Below the pieces are notes generated by a model that was given only the letters and a program-made list of their open reading frames with translations, had not been told where the DNA came from and did not search any database. From Xanthobacter dioxanivorans (GTDB taxonomy: Bacteria; Pseudomonadota; Alphaproteobacteria; Rhizobiales; Xanthobacteraceae): a DNA stretch of 64,000 bases. The position numbers and the translations under genes are program-made. The DNA is taken from positions 806,001 through 870,000 of the forward strand of contig NZ_CP063362.1 in NCBI RefSeq assembly GCF_016807805.1. The letters are read 5' to 3'. Within the stretch, counting starts at the first letter, position 1, and each line of letters starts with the position of its first letter. Shown piece after piece: positions 9,501 to 22,627 of the stretch.

Positions 9501-12455
9501 TCAGCCCAGGGCTTCTTCGAGGAACGCCTTGAGCTGGGCCATGTGCTTGGACATGAGGCCCGTCGCGGTCGCGGCGGAGGCCGGACGGCCGGCATAGCGC
9601 GGGCGCTTCGCGGCCCCGCCCACCTGCTCCAGCACCCAGTCGAGATACGGCTGCACGAAGGCCCAGGACCCCTGGTTCTTCGGCTCCTCCTGGCACCAGA
9701 CCACCTCGGCGCCCTTGAAGCGCGAGAGCTCCTGCACCAGCGTCTTGAGCGGGAACGGGTAGAGCTGCTCCACCCGCAGCAGGTAGACGTCGCTGACGCC
9801 CCGCTTCTCGCGCTCCTCGAGCAGGTCGTAATAGACCTTGCCGGTGCACAGCACGACGCGGCGGATCTTGTCGTCGGCGACGAGCTTGATGCCGTCGGCG
9901 GTGGGGTGCGACTGGGCGTCGTCCCACAGCACCCGGTGGAACGAGGTGCCGGCCGCCATCTCGCTGAGGCTGGAAACCGCCCGCTTGTGGCGCAGCAGGG
10001 ACTTCGGCGTCATCAGGATCAGCGGCTTGCGGAATTCCCGCTTCATCTGCCGGCGCAGGATGTGGAAGTAGTTGGCCGGCGTCGAGCAGTTCGCCACCTG
10101 CATGTTGTCCTCGGCGCACATCTGCAGGTAGCGCTCGAGGCGGGCGGAGGAATGCTCCGGCCCCTGGCCCTCATAGCCGTGCGGCAGCAGGCAGACGAGG
10201 CCGGACATGCGCAGCCACTTGCGCTCGCCGGAGGAGATGAACTGGTCGAACACCACCTGCGCGCCGTTGGCGAAGTCGCCGAACTGCGCCTCCCAGAGCA
10301 CCAGGGTGTTGGGCTCGGACAGGGTGTAGCCGTACTCGAAGCCGAGCACCGCCTCCTCCGAGAGCATCGAATTGATGACCTCGTACTTGGCCTGGCCCTC
10401 GGAGAGGTGGTTGAAGGGCTTGTAGCGTGCCTCGCTCTCCTGGTCGGTCAGCACCGAATGGCGCTGGGAGAAGGTGCCGCGCTCGACATCCTGGCCGGAA
10501 AGGCGCACCGGGCTGCCTTCCAGCAGCAGGGTGGAGAAGGCCAGCGCCTCGCCCGTCGCCCAGTCGATGCCGACGCCGTCCTCGATGGACTTCTTCCGGT
10601 TGTCGAGGAAGCGCTGGATGGTGCGGTGGACCTGGAAGCCCTCCGGCACGCGGGTGATCTTCTCGCCGATGGCCTTCAGCGTGTCGATGGCGACGCCGGT
10701 ATTGCCGCGGCGCGGATCGTCGTCCTCGTGGGTGGGCTTGAAGCCGGCCCAGCGGCCGTCGAGCCAGTCCGCCTTGTTGGGCTTGTAGGCCTGGCCGGCC
10801 TCGTGCTCGGCCTCCAGGCGGTCGCGCCAGGCGCCGCGCATGGTCTCCAGCTCGCCGGCGGTGACGACGCCCTCGGCTTCCAGCTTCCGGCCGTACAGCT
10901 CCAGCACGCTCGGGTGCTGGCGGATCACCTTGTACATCTTCGGCTGGGTGAAGGACGGCTCGTCGCCCTCGTTGTGGCCGAAGCGCCGGTAGCAGAACAT
11001 GTCGATGACCACCGGCTTGTGGAAGCGCTGGCGGAACTCGGTCGCCACCTTGGCGCAGAACACCACCGATTCCGGGTCATCGCCGTTGCAGTGGAAGATC
11101 GGCGCCTCGATCATCTTCGCCACGTCGGACGGATAGGGCGAGGAGCGCGAATAGCGCGGATTGGTGGTGAAGCCGATCTGGTTGTTGATGATGACGTGGA
11201 TCGACCCGCCGGTGCGGTGGCCCTTCAGGCCGGAGAGGCCGAGGCACTCGGCCACCACGCCCTGGCCGGCGAAGGCGGCGTCGCCGTGCAGCAGCAGCGG
11301 CAGCACCTTCACCCGCTCCGCGTCCTGCATCTGGTCCTGCTTGGCGCGGGCCTTGCCCAGCACCACCGGGTCGACGATCTCGAGGTGCGAAGGGTTCGCG
11401 GTGAGCGAGAGGTGGACCTTGTTGTTGTCGAACTCGCGGTCGGACGAGGCGCCGAGGTGGTACTTCACGTCGCCGGAGCCCTCGACCTCGTCGGGGGCCC
11501 AGGAGCCGCCCTTGAACTCGTGGAACAGGGCGCGGTGGGGCTTGCCCATCACCTGGGTCAGCACGTTCAGGCGGCCGCGATGGGCCATGCCGAACACGAT
11601 GTCCTTCACGCCCAGGTTGCCGCCGCGCTTGATGATCTGCTCAAGGGCCGGGATCAGGCTCTCGCCGCCGTCGAGGCCGAAACGCTTGGTGCCGGTGTAC
11701 TTCACGTCGAGGAACTTCTCGAAGCCCTCGGCCTCCACCAGCTTGTTGAGGATGGCGCGCTTGCCCTCGCGGGTGAAGGTGACTTCCTTGTCCGGGCCCT
11801 CGATGCGCTCCTGGATCCAGGCCTTCTCCTCGGGCGAGGAGATGTGCATGAACTCGACGCCGATGTTCGCGCAATAGGTGCGGCGCAGGATCGACACCAT
11901 CTCGCGCACGGTGGCGAATTCCATGCCGAGCACGTGGTCGATGAAGATCTTGCGGTCGAGGTCGGCCTCGTAGAAGCCGTAGGAGGCGGGGTCGAGCTCG
12001 GGCGCCTCGCGCGGCGGGGTCAGGTTCAGCGGGTCGAGGTTGGCGTGCAGGTGGCCGCGCATGCGATAGGCGCGGATCATCATCAGCGCCTTGACGGAAT
12101 CGCGGCTGGCCTGCTGCACCTCGGCGGCGGAGAACTCGGCGCCGGACTTCTGCGCCTTCGCCTTCACCTTCTCGGAGATGGCCTTTTCCACCTCGATCCA
12201 CTGGCCGTCCATGGCCGAGACCAGCTCGCCATTGGCGTGCACCGGCCAGTTCGGATTCTTCCAGGAGGCGCCGCGGGCGTTCTGGATCACCTGGTTGGGA
12301 TCATCCTTGAGCGCCGCGAAGAAGCTCTGCCACTCCGGGCTCACCGCATTCGGATCGGCTTCGTAGCGGGCGTAGAGATCCTCGATCCAGGCGGCGTTGG
12401 CGCCATAGAGGAAGGAGGTGGAGAGGAAAACGTCGTTCTGTTCCGCGCGCGACAT
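9501..12455 (-). CDS. odhA: 2-oxoglutarate dehydrogenase E1
   Basis: Thiamine-diphosphate-dependent E1 of the 2-oxoglutarate dehydrogenase complex (sucA), 984 residues, a usual length. It opens with the family N-terminal region (FLSTSFLYGANAAWIEDLYARYE), has GMAHRGRLNVLTQVMGKP and the TPP/Mg-binding GDAAFAGQGVVAECLGLS and NNQIGFTT, and the C-terminal transketolase-like half with SGLVCLLPHGYEGQGPEHSS. It begins the odhA-YCII-odhB-ORF-lpd unit. Confidence 0.96.
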   Translation of the reverse strand: MSRAEQNDVFLSTSFLYGANAAWIEDLYARYEADPNAVSPEWQSFFAALKDDPNQVIQNARGASWKNPNWPVHANGELVSAMDGQWIEVEKAISEKVKAKAQKSGAEFSAAEVQQASRDSVKALMMIRAYRMRGHLHANLDPLNLTPPREAPELDPASYGFYEADLDRKIFIDHVLGMEFATVREMVSILRRTYCANIGVEFMHISSPEEKAWIQERIEGPDKEVTFTREGKRAILNKLVEAEGFEKFLDVKYTGTKRFGLDGGESLIPALEQIIKRGGNLGVKDIVFGMAHRGRLNVLTQVMGKPHRALFHEFKGGSWAPDEVEGSGDVKYHLGASSDREFDNNKVHLSLTANPSHLEIVDPVVLGKARAKQDQMQDAERVKVLPLLLHGDAAFAGQGVVAECLGLSGLKGHRTGGSIHVIINNQIGFTTNPRYSRSSPYPSDVAKMIEAPIFHCNGDDPESVVFCAKVATEFRQRFHKPVVIDMFCYRRFGHNEGDEPSFTQPKMYKVIRQHPSVLELYGRKLEAEGVVTAGELETMRGAWRDRLEAEHEAGQAYKPNKADWLDGRWAGFKPTHEDDDPRRGNTGVAIDTLKAIGEKITRVPEGFQVHRTIQRFLDNRKKSIEDGVGIDWATGEALAFSTLLLEGSPVRLSGQDVERGTFSQRHSVLTDQESEARYKPFNHLSEGQAKYEVINSMLSEEAVLGFEYGYTLSEPNTLVLWEAQFGDFANGAQVVFDQFISSGERKWLRMSGLVCLLPHGYEGQGPEHSSARLERYLQMCAEDNMQVANCSTPANYFHILRRQMKREFRKPLILMTPKSLLRHKRAVSSLSEMAAGTSFHRVLWDDAQSHPTADGIKLVADDKIRRVVLCTGKVYYDLLEEREKRGVSDVYLLRVEQLYPFPLKTLVQELSRFKGAEVVWCQEEPKNQGSWAFVQPYLDWVLEQVGGAAKRPRYAGRPASAATATGLMSKHMAQLKAFLEEALG

Positions 12456-12855
12456 GGGCTTCTTCCCGGATGGTCGGTGGCGCCTTTCTTTCCTTCAGCG
12501 CATTTCGCTCAGGAAATGAAGCCCCAAAGACCGCTCTCTGCCACAAATCCGGCGTCCGGCGTGTGACCGGGCGCCCTTTCACCCCTGCGAGGCTCGTGGC
12601 GGCCTTCGGCAGCGGTGCTCGACAACCTTTAGATGGGATGCGCCGCAGGCGACCGAAAGGTCACCGCGGCGCCAATCCCGAACCGCACTCGCCAGTCGCC
12701 GAACTTCGTGGCGAAAATGCGCAGTGGCTTCGCCCGAAGCCCTCCCCCTCCCCCGGCGGCGCCTTCTTCCGCGCCGGAAGAAGGTGATACCGCCGGATCC
12801 CCTTCCCGAACCCGGAAACCCCGGGCATCGGGAAAGGAGGGGACGGCTCCCGCCC
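12456..12855. other. Intergenic region between sucD and odhA
   Basis: About 400 bp with no supported gene. It should hold the promoter of odhA on the minus strand, which I cannot place. A GC-rich inverted repeat at about 12799-12838 (CCTTCCCGA ... TCGGGAAAGG with an inner CCCGG/CCGGG) may end the sucCD transcript; it lacks a T tract. Confidence 0.45.
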
Positions 12856-14942
<2,087 letters not shown>

Positions 14943-15187
14943 CTCTGCGTCCCTCAGGGTTGCGAAATGCCCCTCCCCTGCCCCGGCCCGTCGGCGCCAC
15001 GCCCCAACACGTGGTCGACCGGTCCGGGCCGCCTCCACCGCAGAGTGGGGCCCGGCGCCGGGCGACCCCTAAAGGGCCACCGCGAGATCTCGGGCCCCCG
15101 GGAGGGGAGCATTCGTCTCCTTCACCTCGCCGGTCGTTCAGCCGGCACGAAAACGGCGCACCCTGCGGCGCGCCGTCATGGTCGAGA

Positions 15188-16708
<1,521 letters not shown>

Positions 16709-16800
16709 TCATCGAGCGGAGCGGCATCACCGCCGCCGGAAGCCGGTCGGCGCCCCGGCGCGGATCGACATTCAGATCGACCGGCGCCCTCCCGACACCG

Positions 16801-16833
16801 CCGTCATGGCCGGGCTTGTCCCGGCCATGACGG
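16801..16833. repeat. REP-like palindrome
   Basis: Perfect 14-bp inverted repeat CCGTCATGGCCGGG - CTTGT - CCCGGCCATGACGG. It resembles the palindromes that recur between genes of Rhizobiales; a related one is at 39005-39037. Confidence 0.6.
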
Positions 16834-16854
16834 CGGCCGAAGAAAACGCGGACA

Positions 16855-16990
16855 CTGAAGGTCGATCGGTCCCAGGTCGTTTCCCCGTTTCACGGAATCG
16901 GGGAAACGACCGCTGTCTCTGCACGATCGCGTTTTCTTCGCGCGAACCGGTCTCCACTTCGCTCGAAAACGCCCTGGAGAAAATCTGCCC
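16855..16990 (-). repeat. Dispersed repeat, copy A
   Basis: About 130 bp that recurs in opposite orientation at 34699-34830. Shared blocks are GTTTTCGAGCGAAGTGG, GAAGAAAACGCGA and a hairpin. Here the hairpin is GGTCGTTTCCCCG (16875-16887) with CGGGGAAACGACC (16899-16911). Read on the minus strand both copies could encode a peptide like TGSREENA, but no full gene is visible. Confidence 0.7.
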
Positions 16991-17179
16991 TCTCCCCGCA
17001 TACGGCCGAGCGACCAGCCGGATGAAAAAACATGAACAAATCGAGAAAATACAACAAACAATCAGCGGGGAGAGGGCAGCCGACCGGGGGCAGCGGCCTC
17101 CGGCGGAAGGGGTGGAGCCGGGCGGCCCCGGCCGGACGGCCGGGACGCTGCCCGCGGCATGAAAGGCGGCGGACCAGCC

Positions 17180-17521
17180 TCAGCTTCCGGTCTTCAGCGT
17201 GGTCAGGGACACGAAGCTGGGCTTGGGGCCGGGCGCGGCGGGACGGCTCGGATCGTGCTCTTTCAGCACCTTGAACACGCGCTCCGCCATGGGATTGGAC
17301 TTGATGAAATCCTCATAGGCCTGCGACAGCATGGACTGCGCCGCCGTGAAGATCTCGTCCTCGCTCATGCCCTCGAACTCGGCGGACACGAGGTACTGGC
17401 CCATGCGCCGCAGGATATGCAGGCGAAGCACCTGGAGCACTTCCGGCTGGTACTCCACCTGCAGGAGCTCGAAGAACTCTTCCGCGCTGTGCAGGGACTT
17501 CAGCTTGTCGACTACCGACAT
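17180..17521 (-). CDS. nifW: Nitrogenase-stabilizing/protective protein NifW
   Basis: NifW, 113 residues, a small protein that binds the MoFe protein and helps protect it from oxygen. The family core LKSLHSAEEFFELLQVEYQPEVLQVLRLHIL is at the N-terminus, followed by MGQYLVSAEFEGMSEDEIF. I chose the start at 17521 (MSVVDKL); a longer frame adds an unlike extension. It is the last gene of the leftward hesB-nifV-nifP-nifW unit. Confidence 0.92.
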   Translation of the reverse strand: MSVVDKLKSLHSAEEFFELLQVEYQPEVLQVLRLHILRRMGQYLVSAEFEGMSEDEIFTAAQSMLSQAYEDFIKSNPMAERVFKVLKEHDPSRPAAPGPKPSFVSLTTLKTGS

Positions 17522-17586
17522 CGCGACCTCCTCTTTGTCATTTTTCCGGACGGGCCCGAGCACCCGCGGCAACGCCCCGGGGGCCG

Positions 17587-18362
17587 TCACGCCGCCTCGT
17601 CCGCAGTGGCCCCGCGCCCGCGCGGCCGCTCGCTCTGCAGATGCGCCAGGCGCGCTTCCAGGAACTCGATCCGGTCGAGGAGCGAGACGATGGCCTCGCC
17701 CACCGGGTCCGGCATCAGGTGATGCTCAAGGTCGATGCGGCCGTCGCCGACCCGGCGGCGGTCGGCCATGGCCTTCACCACCCGGCCCGGAATGCCCACC
17801 ACCGTCATGCCGGGGGCACGTCCTCGATCACCACCGAATTGGCGCCGATGCGGCAGCCCGCCCCCACCGTGATCGGCCCGAGGATCTTGGCGCCGGCGCC
17901 CACCAGCACGCCGTCGCGCAACGTGGGGTGGCGCTTGCCAGGGGTCCAGGAGGTGCCGCCCAGGGTCACCCCGTGATAGAGGGTCACGTCGTCGCCGACC
18001 TCGGCGGTCTCGCCGATCACCACGCAGGCGCCGTGATCGATGAAGAAGCCCCGGCCGATGGTGGCGCCGGGATGGATGTCCACGTTGGTCAGGAACCGCC
18101 CGAGCCAGGACAGGAAGCGCGCCGGGAACTTGATGCCCCGCCGCCACAGCCGGCTGGCGAGCCGGTGCCAGATGACCGCATGCACGCCGGGATAGGTGAG
18201 GACGATCTCCACCGTGTTGCGCGCCGCCGGATCACGGGACTTCACGCAGTTCACGTCCTCGCGGATGAGCCGCCAGACCGAGAGCGAGCGCGCATCCGCC
18301 TTCGCCGGGGCGGTGGCGAGGGGCACCTCGGTTCCTTGCCATTTCGGGCTTCCCATGATCAT
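17587..18362 (-). pseudogene. nifP: Serine O-acetyltransferase NifP, frameshifted
   Basis: CysE-type serine acetyltransferase of the nif island (NifP), which makes O-acetylserine for cysteine supply to Fe-S assembly. The first frame (18362-17805, 185 residues) carries the hexapeptide-repeat core: [40 protein letters not shown], split here only for length by the reader. It stops just after VVIEDVPPA. The next frame continues with [18 protein letters not shown], the expected C-terminal end. One extra C in a run of five (17812-17816 on the plus strand) would restore [13 protein letters not shown]. So it is a real frameshift, an assembly error, or a split gene with an ATGA restart. It begins 3 bp after nifV. 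Confidence 0.85.
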
Positions 18363-18365
18363 GGG

Positions 18366-19613
18366 TCAGGCTCCCATCACTGCGGCGTGGCGGCGCTTGA
18401 GCGCCCCTTCGGTGAAGCTGTCCTCGTAGAAGCGCTTGAGCACCTCGGCGGAGACCGACTGCTTGGTGCGGGTGGCGAAGTCGCGCACCCGGGCGAGAAT
18501 GGCGCGGCCGCGCGCCTCGTCCACCGCGAGCCCCTCGTCGGCCAGCGCCTTGGAGATGGCGGCAAGGCCCGAATGCTTGCCCAGCACCACGCGATGCGCG
18601 CGCCCCAGCAGTTCCGGGTTCAGCGCCTCGTAGGTGCCGCGGTCCTTGAGCAGGCCGGAGACGTGGATGCCGCTCTCGTGGGTGAAGATGTCCTCGCCGA
18701 CGATGGCCTTGGTACGCGGCATGGGGCGCCCCGCCGCCTCCATCACCCTCTGGGCGAGGGGCCGGAGGGCGCACGGGTCGATGCCGGTCTCGGCGCGGGA
18801 GGTCTGGCGCAGGGCGATGGCCACCTCCTCCAGCGCCGCGTTGCCCGCCCGCTCGCCGATGCCCGCCACCGTCACGCTGGCATGGCGCGCGCCGCCGGTC
18901 GCCGCCGCCAGCGTGTTCGCCGTGGCGAGGCCGAGATCGTCATGGGCGTGGAACTCGATCTCGAGGTCCGTGGCATTGGCCACCCGGCGCACCAGCGCGT
19001 AGGTGGAGAACGGGTCGAGCACGCCCAGCGTGTCGGCGAGGCGCAGGCGGAACGCCCCGGATTCCTTCGCCGCCTCGGCCACCCGGCAGAGGAAGTCGGG
19101 ATCGGCCCGCGAGGCATCCTCGCAGCCCACCGCGACCGTGAAGCCGAGCTTGGTGGCCAGCGTCACCACGTGCCGCAGGGCGCCCAGCGCCCATTCGCGG
19201 TCGCGGTTGAGCTTGCCGCGCAGCTGGCGGTCGGAGGTGGGGATGGAGAGGTTCACATAGCTCACCCCGGCGGAGACCGCGGCGAACAGGTCCTCCTCGC
19301 TCATCCGGCACCAGGCGGCGACCCGGATCGGCAGCTTGAGCGAGACGATGGAGCGCAGCGTCTCGATCTCCTCGTCGCCCATGGCGGGGGTGCCCGCCTC
19401 GATCTCCGGGACGCCGGCCGCCGCCAGCGCCTCGGCGATCTCGATCTTCTCCTTGCGGGAGAAGGCGACGCCCGGCGCCTGCTCGCCGTCGCGGAGCGTG
19501 GTGTCGTTGAGGAAGACGGTGCGCGCCGGCTGCAGCCTTGCGGTGGCCCCGCAGGTGTCCGCGGATGCCCGACCGGCCCGGCCCGTGGCGGCAGATGGTG
19601 ACTTCGCGAGCAT
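18366..19613 (-). CDS. nifV: Homocitrate synthase
   Basis: NifV condenses acetyl-CoA and 2-oxoglutarate to homocitrate, the organic part of FeMo-cofactor. The DRE-TIM barrel begins FLNDTTLRDGEQAPGVAFSR, with EFHAHDDLGLATANTLAA (metal-binding His pair) and GEDIFTHESGIHVSGLLKD near the C-terminal half. With the start at 19613 (MLAKSPSAA), preceded by GGGAAGGGA, it is 415 residues, a little longer than usual because of a ~40-residue N-terminal leader. Confidence 0.93.
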   Translation of the reverse strand: MLAKSPSAATGRAGRASADTCGATARLQPARTVFLNDTTLRDGEQAPGVAFSRKEKIEIAEALAAAGVPEIEAGTPAMGDEEIETLRSIVSLKLPIRVAAWCRMSEEDLFAAVSAGVSYVNLSIPTSDRQLRGKLNRDREWALGALRHVVTLATKLGFTVAVGCEDASRADPDFLCRVAEAAKESGAFRLRLADTLGVLDPFSTYALVRRVANATDLEIEFHAHDDLGLATANTLAAATGGARHASVTVAGIGERAGNAALEEVAIALRQTSRAETGIDPCALRPLAQRVMEAAGRPMPRTKAIVGEDIFTHESGIHVSGLLKDRGTYEALNPELLGRAHRVVLGKHSGLAAISKALADEGLAVDEARGRAILARVRDFATRTKQSVSAEVLKRFYEDSFTEGALKRRHAAVMGA

Positions 19614-19689
19614 GGGTCCCTTCCCGTCTGCCCCACCCGCTATGCGGGCGGACCTGATGAACTCCCACCCGGGCCGCGCCCGGATCGCG

Positions 19690-19998
19690 TCAATGCCGCA
19701 GGCCCGAGCCCGCTGGCGCCACCGGCGCCGGATGATCCTCGACGACAAAGCCGCCGGAAGCGGCGAAATCGATGCGAATGCCCTGGGTCGCCGCCCGCGA
19801 CGGCCCGTCGATGAACACTTTCACGCCGGCGAGCTCGATGACCGTGTCGCCGTCCCGCGCCGCGTTCTCCAGGTGCATCAGGTAGCGCACCCCCTGGTGC
19901 GCGCCCGCCGCCGCCACCACCCGCACCCCCTCGGCATCGGCGGCGCGCGAAAGGGCCACCTTCACTGCCGCCACCGCGCTGGTCGTAAGCGTGATCAT
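19690..19998 (-). CDS. HesB/IscA-like protein lacking all cysteines
   Basis: A 102-residue protein with the A-type Fe-S carrier plan: MITLTTSAVAAVKVALSRA, then RDGDTVIELAGVKVFIDGPS and GIRIDFAASGGFVVEDHP. The three cysteines that bind Fe-S in IscA are gone: the first is within GAHQGVRY, where carriers have GGCSG, and the C-terminal CxC is replaced by a Pro/Ala-rich tail. It should not bind a cluster in the usual way. The start at 19998 follows AGGTGGA. It is the first gene of the nifV operon, right behind a sigma-54 promoter. Confidence 0.85.
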   Translation of the reverse strand: MITLTTSAVAAVKVALSRAADAEGVRVVAAAGAHQGVRYLMHLENAARDGDTVIELAGVKVFIDGPSRAATQGIRIDFAASGGFVVEDHPAPVAPAGSGLRH

Positions 19999-20039
19999 GC
20001 TGAAATCCACCTGCGCCGGAAGCGCCCGGCTACAGCACT

Positions 20040-20055
20040 GGCAAGGCCTGTGCCA
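20040..20055 (-). promoter_or_regulatory. Sigma-54 promoter of hesB-nifVPW
   Basis: Read on the minus strand TGGCACAGGCCTTGCC: -24 TGGCAC and -12 TTGC with correct spacing, 41 bp upstream of the hesB-like start. Confidence 0.85.
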
Positions 20056-20102
20056 GACAGCCAAATCACTGATTTAATTTATTATTTCCGTCATGCCCGA
20101 CG

Positions 20103-20145
20103 TGTCGCAAACGCGACAGCTGTCCGCCTTGTGCGGTGTTCGACA
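20103..20145. promoter_or_regulatory. Two NifA upstream activator sites
   Basis: TGT-N10-ACA at 20103-20118 and again at 20130-20145, 50-100 bp upstream of the sigma-54 promoter at 20040-20055. Confidence 0.75.
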
Positions 20146-20302
20146 GGGTGATGACAGACGAGGCCCGCATTTACGCACCGGCTGCCTCCGTAATACTACG
20201 TAAGGCGCTCCGGCGGGCGGGCGGCGGCAGCTTTTTCCGCGCGAATACAGTTTCACCACGGGCCCGGCCACCGCGGCGGGGCGACGACTGCAACGGCGCC
20301 CG

Positions 20303-21145
20303 TCAGGCGGGGGTGATCACCACCTTCACGTCGGCGGGCTTGGCCCAATAGGGCGCGGAGGTCACCAGCACGTGGGCGCCGGCGGCGGCATAGGCGGCGG
20401 CATTCTGCAGGTTCACCCCGCCCGCCGCCGCGACCTTCGTGGCCGGCGCCCGCGCCGCCACCAGCGCCGCCACGACACGGATCTCGTCCGGCGTCATCTT
20501 CTCGCACTGGAGCACGTCGGGATGGGCGGGAAGCACCTTCTCCACCTCTTCCGGCGTCTTCACCTCCACCACCACCTTCTTCTCCGGCGCCGCCCGCCGC
20601 AGGAGCGCGACACCCGCGGCCGCATCGGTGAGGAACGCCTGGTGCTCGGGAAACAGCAGCAGCGTCTCCGACAGGCCGAGGCGATGGGGAAAGGCGCCGC
20701 CGGCGCGGATGGCGGCGATCATCTGCGCCTTGGCGCCGGGCAGGGTCTTGCGGGTGGTCACCACCGCCACGTCCGGCGCCACCTTGCGCGCGGCGGCGAT
20801 GATGTCGGCGGTGAGGGTGGCGATGCCGGAGAGATATTCCACCAGGGTCTGCGCCACCTTCCACGCCTTGAAGATGGCGCCGGCCTCGCCCTGGGCCATC
20901 AGGATGGTTTCACCGGCGGGGACGCGCGCACCCGTGGCACGAAGGATGTCCGCCGTGCCGCCCGCGGTGCGGAACAGGGCCTGCGCCACCTCCACCCCGC
21001 ACAGGGTCGATTCGGAGCGCATGGCCATGGTGAGCCGCGCCGGAGCCTGCGAAAGGGCCAGGGCCTCGGTGGTGAGGTCCCCGTAGGGGACATCCTCGGC
21101 GAGCAGCGCGTCCAGCGTCGCCTGCGTCCACCATGTATAGGTCAT
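20303..21145 (-). CDS. modD: Molybdenum utilisation protein ModD
   Basis: A 280-residue protein of the NadC-like phosphoribosyltransferase fold, known as ModD when linked to molybdenum or nif genes. It begins LDALLAEDVPYGDLTTEAL, with LVEYLSGIATLTADIIAAAR and VVTTRKTLPGAKAQMIAAI (the TRKT.PG motif of the quinolinate phosphoribosyltransferase family) and ends AYAAAGAHVLVTSAPYWAKP, as in ModD. Its reaction in molybdenum metabolism is not established. The lack of other NAD-synthesis genes favours ModD over NadC. Confidence 0.85.
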   Translation of the reverse strand: MTYTWWTQATLDALLAEDVPYGDLTTEALALSQAPARLTMAMRSESTLCGVEVAQALFRTAGGTADILRATGARVPAGETILMAQGEAGAIFKAWKVAQTLVEYLSGIATLTADIIAAARKVAPDVAVVTTRKTLPGAKAQMIAAIRAGGAFPHRLGLSETLLLFPEHQAFLTDAAAGVALLRRAAPEKKVVVEVKTPEEVEKVLPAHPDVLQCEKMTPDEIRVVAALVAARAPATKVAAAGGVNLQNAAAYAAAGAHVLVTSAPYWAKPADVKVVITPA

Positions 21146-21333
21146 GCCCGCCCCCTGCTGCCCCGCGCCCGCCGCCCTATGGCGGAAGCGATACAGCTTG
21201 AAGGCTTATCGCGGGCCCGCCCGTCCGGGCAACCGGGCGGAAGCGGCATTGCGCCGCACACGGCGACACCTCGCGCTGCAACAATTTGCGATTAGTTTGC
21301 GACAGGGAGGGGTACGGCCCCACCGGGCGATCG

Positions 21334-21349
21334 CGTCGCAAAGGCGACA
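21334..21349. promoter_or_regulatory. Imperfect NifA site upstream of peroxiredoxin
   Basis: CGT-N10-ACA, one base off TGT-N10-ACA, within a CGTCGC...GCGACA palindrome, 63 bp upstream of the -24 box at 21412. Confidence 0.4.
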
Positions 21350-21411
21350 GGATGCCGGGAGTGCCGCGGCCCGTCCTGGAATGGCTCGCATTTTCAGCGG
21401 GGAGCAGCCTC

Positions 21412-21427
21412 TGGCGCGCGACTTGCT
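21412..21427 (+). promoter_or_regulatory. Sigma-54 promoter of the peroxiredoxin gene
   Basis: TGGCGCGCGACTTGCT, a -24/-12 pair with one change from TGGCACG-N4-TTGCT, 60 bp before the ATG. Confidence 0.75.
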
Positions 21428-21486
21428 TCCGGTGCGGGGACCGCACGTTCCAAGCATCCCACATTCCATTTCGGAGACTTCAATTC

Positions 21487-22041
21487 ATGCTCGGCATCGG
21501 CAGCACCCTCCCGGCCTTCACCGTCACCGGGGTGAAGCCCGGCTTCAACAGCCACGAAGAGAACGGCGTGTCCGCCTTCGAGGAGATCACGGAAGCCAGC
21601 TTCGCCGGCAAGTGGAAGATCATCTTCTTCTACCCGAAGGACTTCACCTTCGTCTGCCCCACCGAGATCGCGGAATTCGCCCGCCTCGCCAAGGACTTCG
21701 AGGATCGCGACGCGGTCGTGCTCGGCGGCTCCACCGACAACGAGTTCGTCAAGCTCGCCTGGCGGCGTGACCACAAGGACCTGAACCGGCTCCCCATCTG
21801 GTCGTTTGCCGACACCAACGGCTCGCTCACCGACGGCCTGGGCGTGCGCTCGCCCGCGGGCGTGGCGTTCCGCTACACCTTCGTGGTCGATCCCGACAAC
21901 GTCATCCAGCACGTCTACGCCACCAACCTGAACGTGGGCCGCAACCCGAAGGACACCCTGCGCGTCCTCGATGCGCTGCAGACGGACGAGTTGTGCCCGT
22001 GCAACCGCGAGGTCGGCGGCGACGTGCTCAAGGTCGCCTGA
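21487..22041 (+). CDS. AhpC/Prx1-type peroxiredoxin
   Basis: A 184-residue 2-Cys peroxiredoxin that reduces hydrogen and organic peroxides. The peroxidatic Cys is in [17 protein letters not shown] (near residue 56) and the resolving Cys in [13 protein letters not shown] near the C-terminus; the extra Cys-Pro-Cys is common in the AhpE/Prx1 subgroup of rhizobia. It is followed 16 bp later by an AhpD-like gene and preceded by a sigma-54 promoter, so it probably protects nitrogenase during fixation, as for PrxS of Rhizobium etli. Confidence 0.9.
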   Translation: MLGIGSTLPAFTVTGVKPGFNSHEENGVSAFEEITEASFAGKWKIIFFYPKDFTFVCPTEIAEFARLAKDFEDRDAVVLGGSTDNEFVKLAWRRDHKDLNRLPIWSFADTNGSLTDGLGVRSPAGVAFRYTFVVDPDNVIQHVYATNLNVGRNPKDTLRVLDALQTDELCPCNREVGGDVLKVA

Positions 22042-22057
22042 GCCGGAAGGAGGACGA

Positions 22058-22603
22058 ATGTCCATCGAGACCCTGAAGGACCAGATCCCGGCCTTCGCCA
22101 AGGACGTGAAGCTGAACCTCTCGGCCCTCACCCGTGAGGATTCCCTCACGCCCCAGCAGCTCTACGGGCTGCTGGTGGCGTGCGGGATCACCACCCGCAA
22201 TCCCGACGTCGCCCGCGCCCTCGAGGCCGAGGCGGCGGCGCATCTGACCCCGGCGGCGATGGACGCGGCGAAAGCCGCCGCCTCCATCATGGCCATGAAC
22301 AACGTCTACTACCGCTTCACCCACCTCGCCTCGAACAAGGCCTACGAAACCCTCCCCGCCAAGCTGCGCATGAGCGTGATCGGCAATCCGGGGGTGGACA
22401 AGGCGGATTTCGAGCTGTGGTCGCTGGCGGTCTCGGCCATGAACGGCTGCGGGCGCTGCATCGATTCCCATGAAAAGGTGCTGCGCGAAGCGGGCATCCG
22501 CGAGGACCAGATCCAGGTGGCGGTGCGCATCGCCGCCATCATCGCCTCGGTGGCGGTGGCCCTGGAGGCCGCCGGGCAGAGCCTGGCGGTCGCGGCCGAG
22601 TAG
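22058..22603 (+). CDS. ahpD: AhpD-like alkylhydroperoxidase
   Basis: A 181-residue carboxymuconolactone-decarboxylase-fold protein. The redox motif is [18 protein letters not shown], with the CxxC and downstream His of AhpD. AhpD-type proteins can reduce oxidised AhpC, which fits its position directly after the peroxiredoxin gene. The start at 22058 follows GGAAGGAGG. A terminator follows the stop. Confidence 0.9.
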   Translation: MSIETLKDQIPAFAKDVKLNLSALTREDSLTPQQLYGLLVACGITTRNPDVARALEAEAAAHLTPAAMDAAKAAASIMAMNNVYYRFTHLASNKAYETLPAKLRMSVIGNPGVDKADFELWSLAVSAMNGCGRCIDSHEKVLREAGIREDQIQVAVRIAAIIASVAVALEAAGQSLAVAAE

Positions 22604-22627
22604 ACGCCCTTCACCTGGCGTAACGGG

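Noticed and set aside
7824..12566. Very long open frame on the plus strand, 1580 residues
   Set aside because: It is the antisense of odhA, odhB and the ORF between them; His/Asp/Leu/Arg/Gly-rich low-complexity sequence typical of GC-rich shadow frames.
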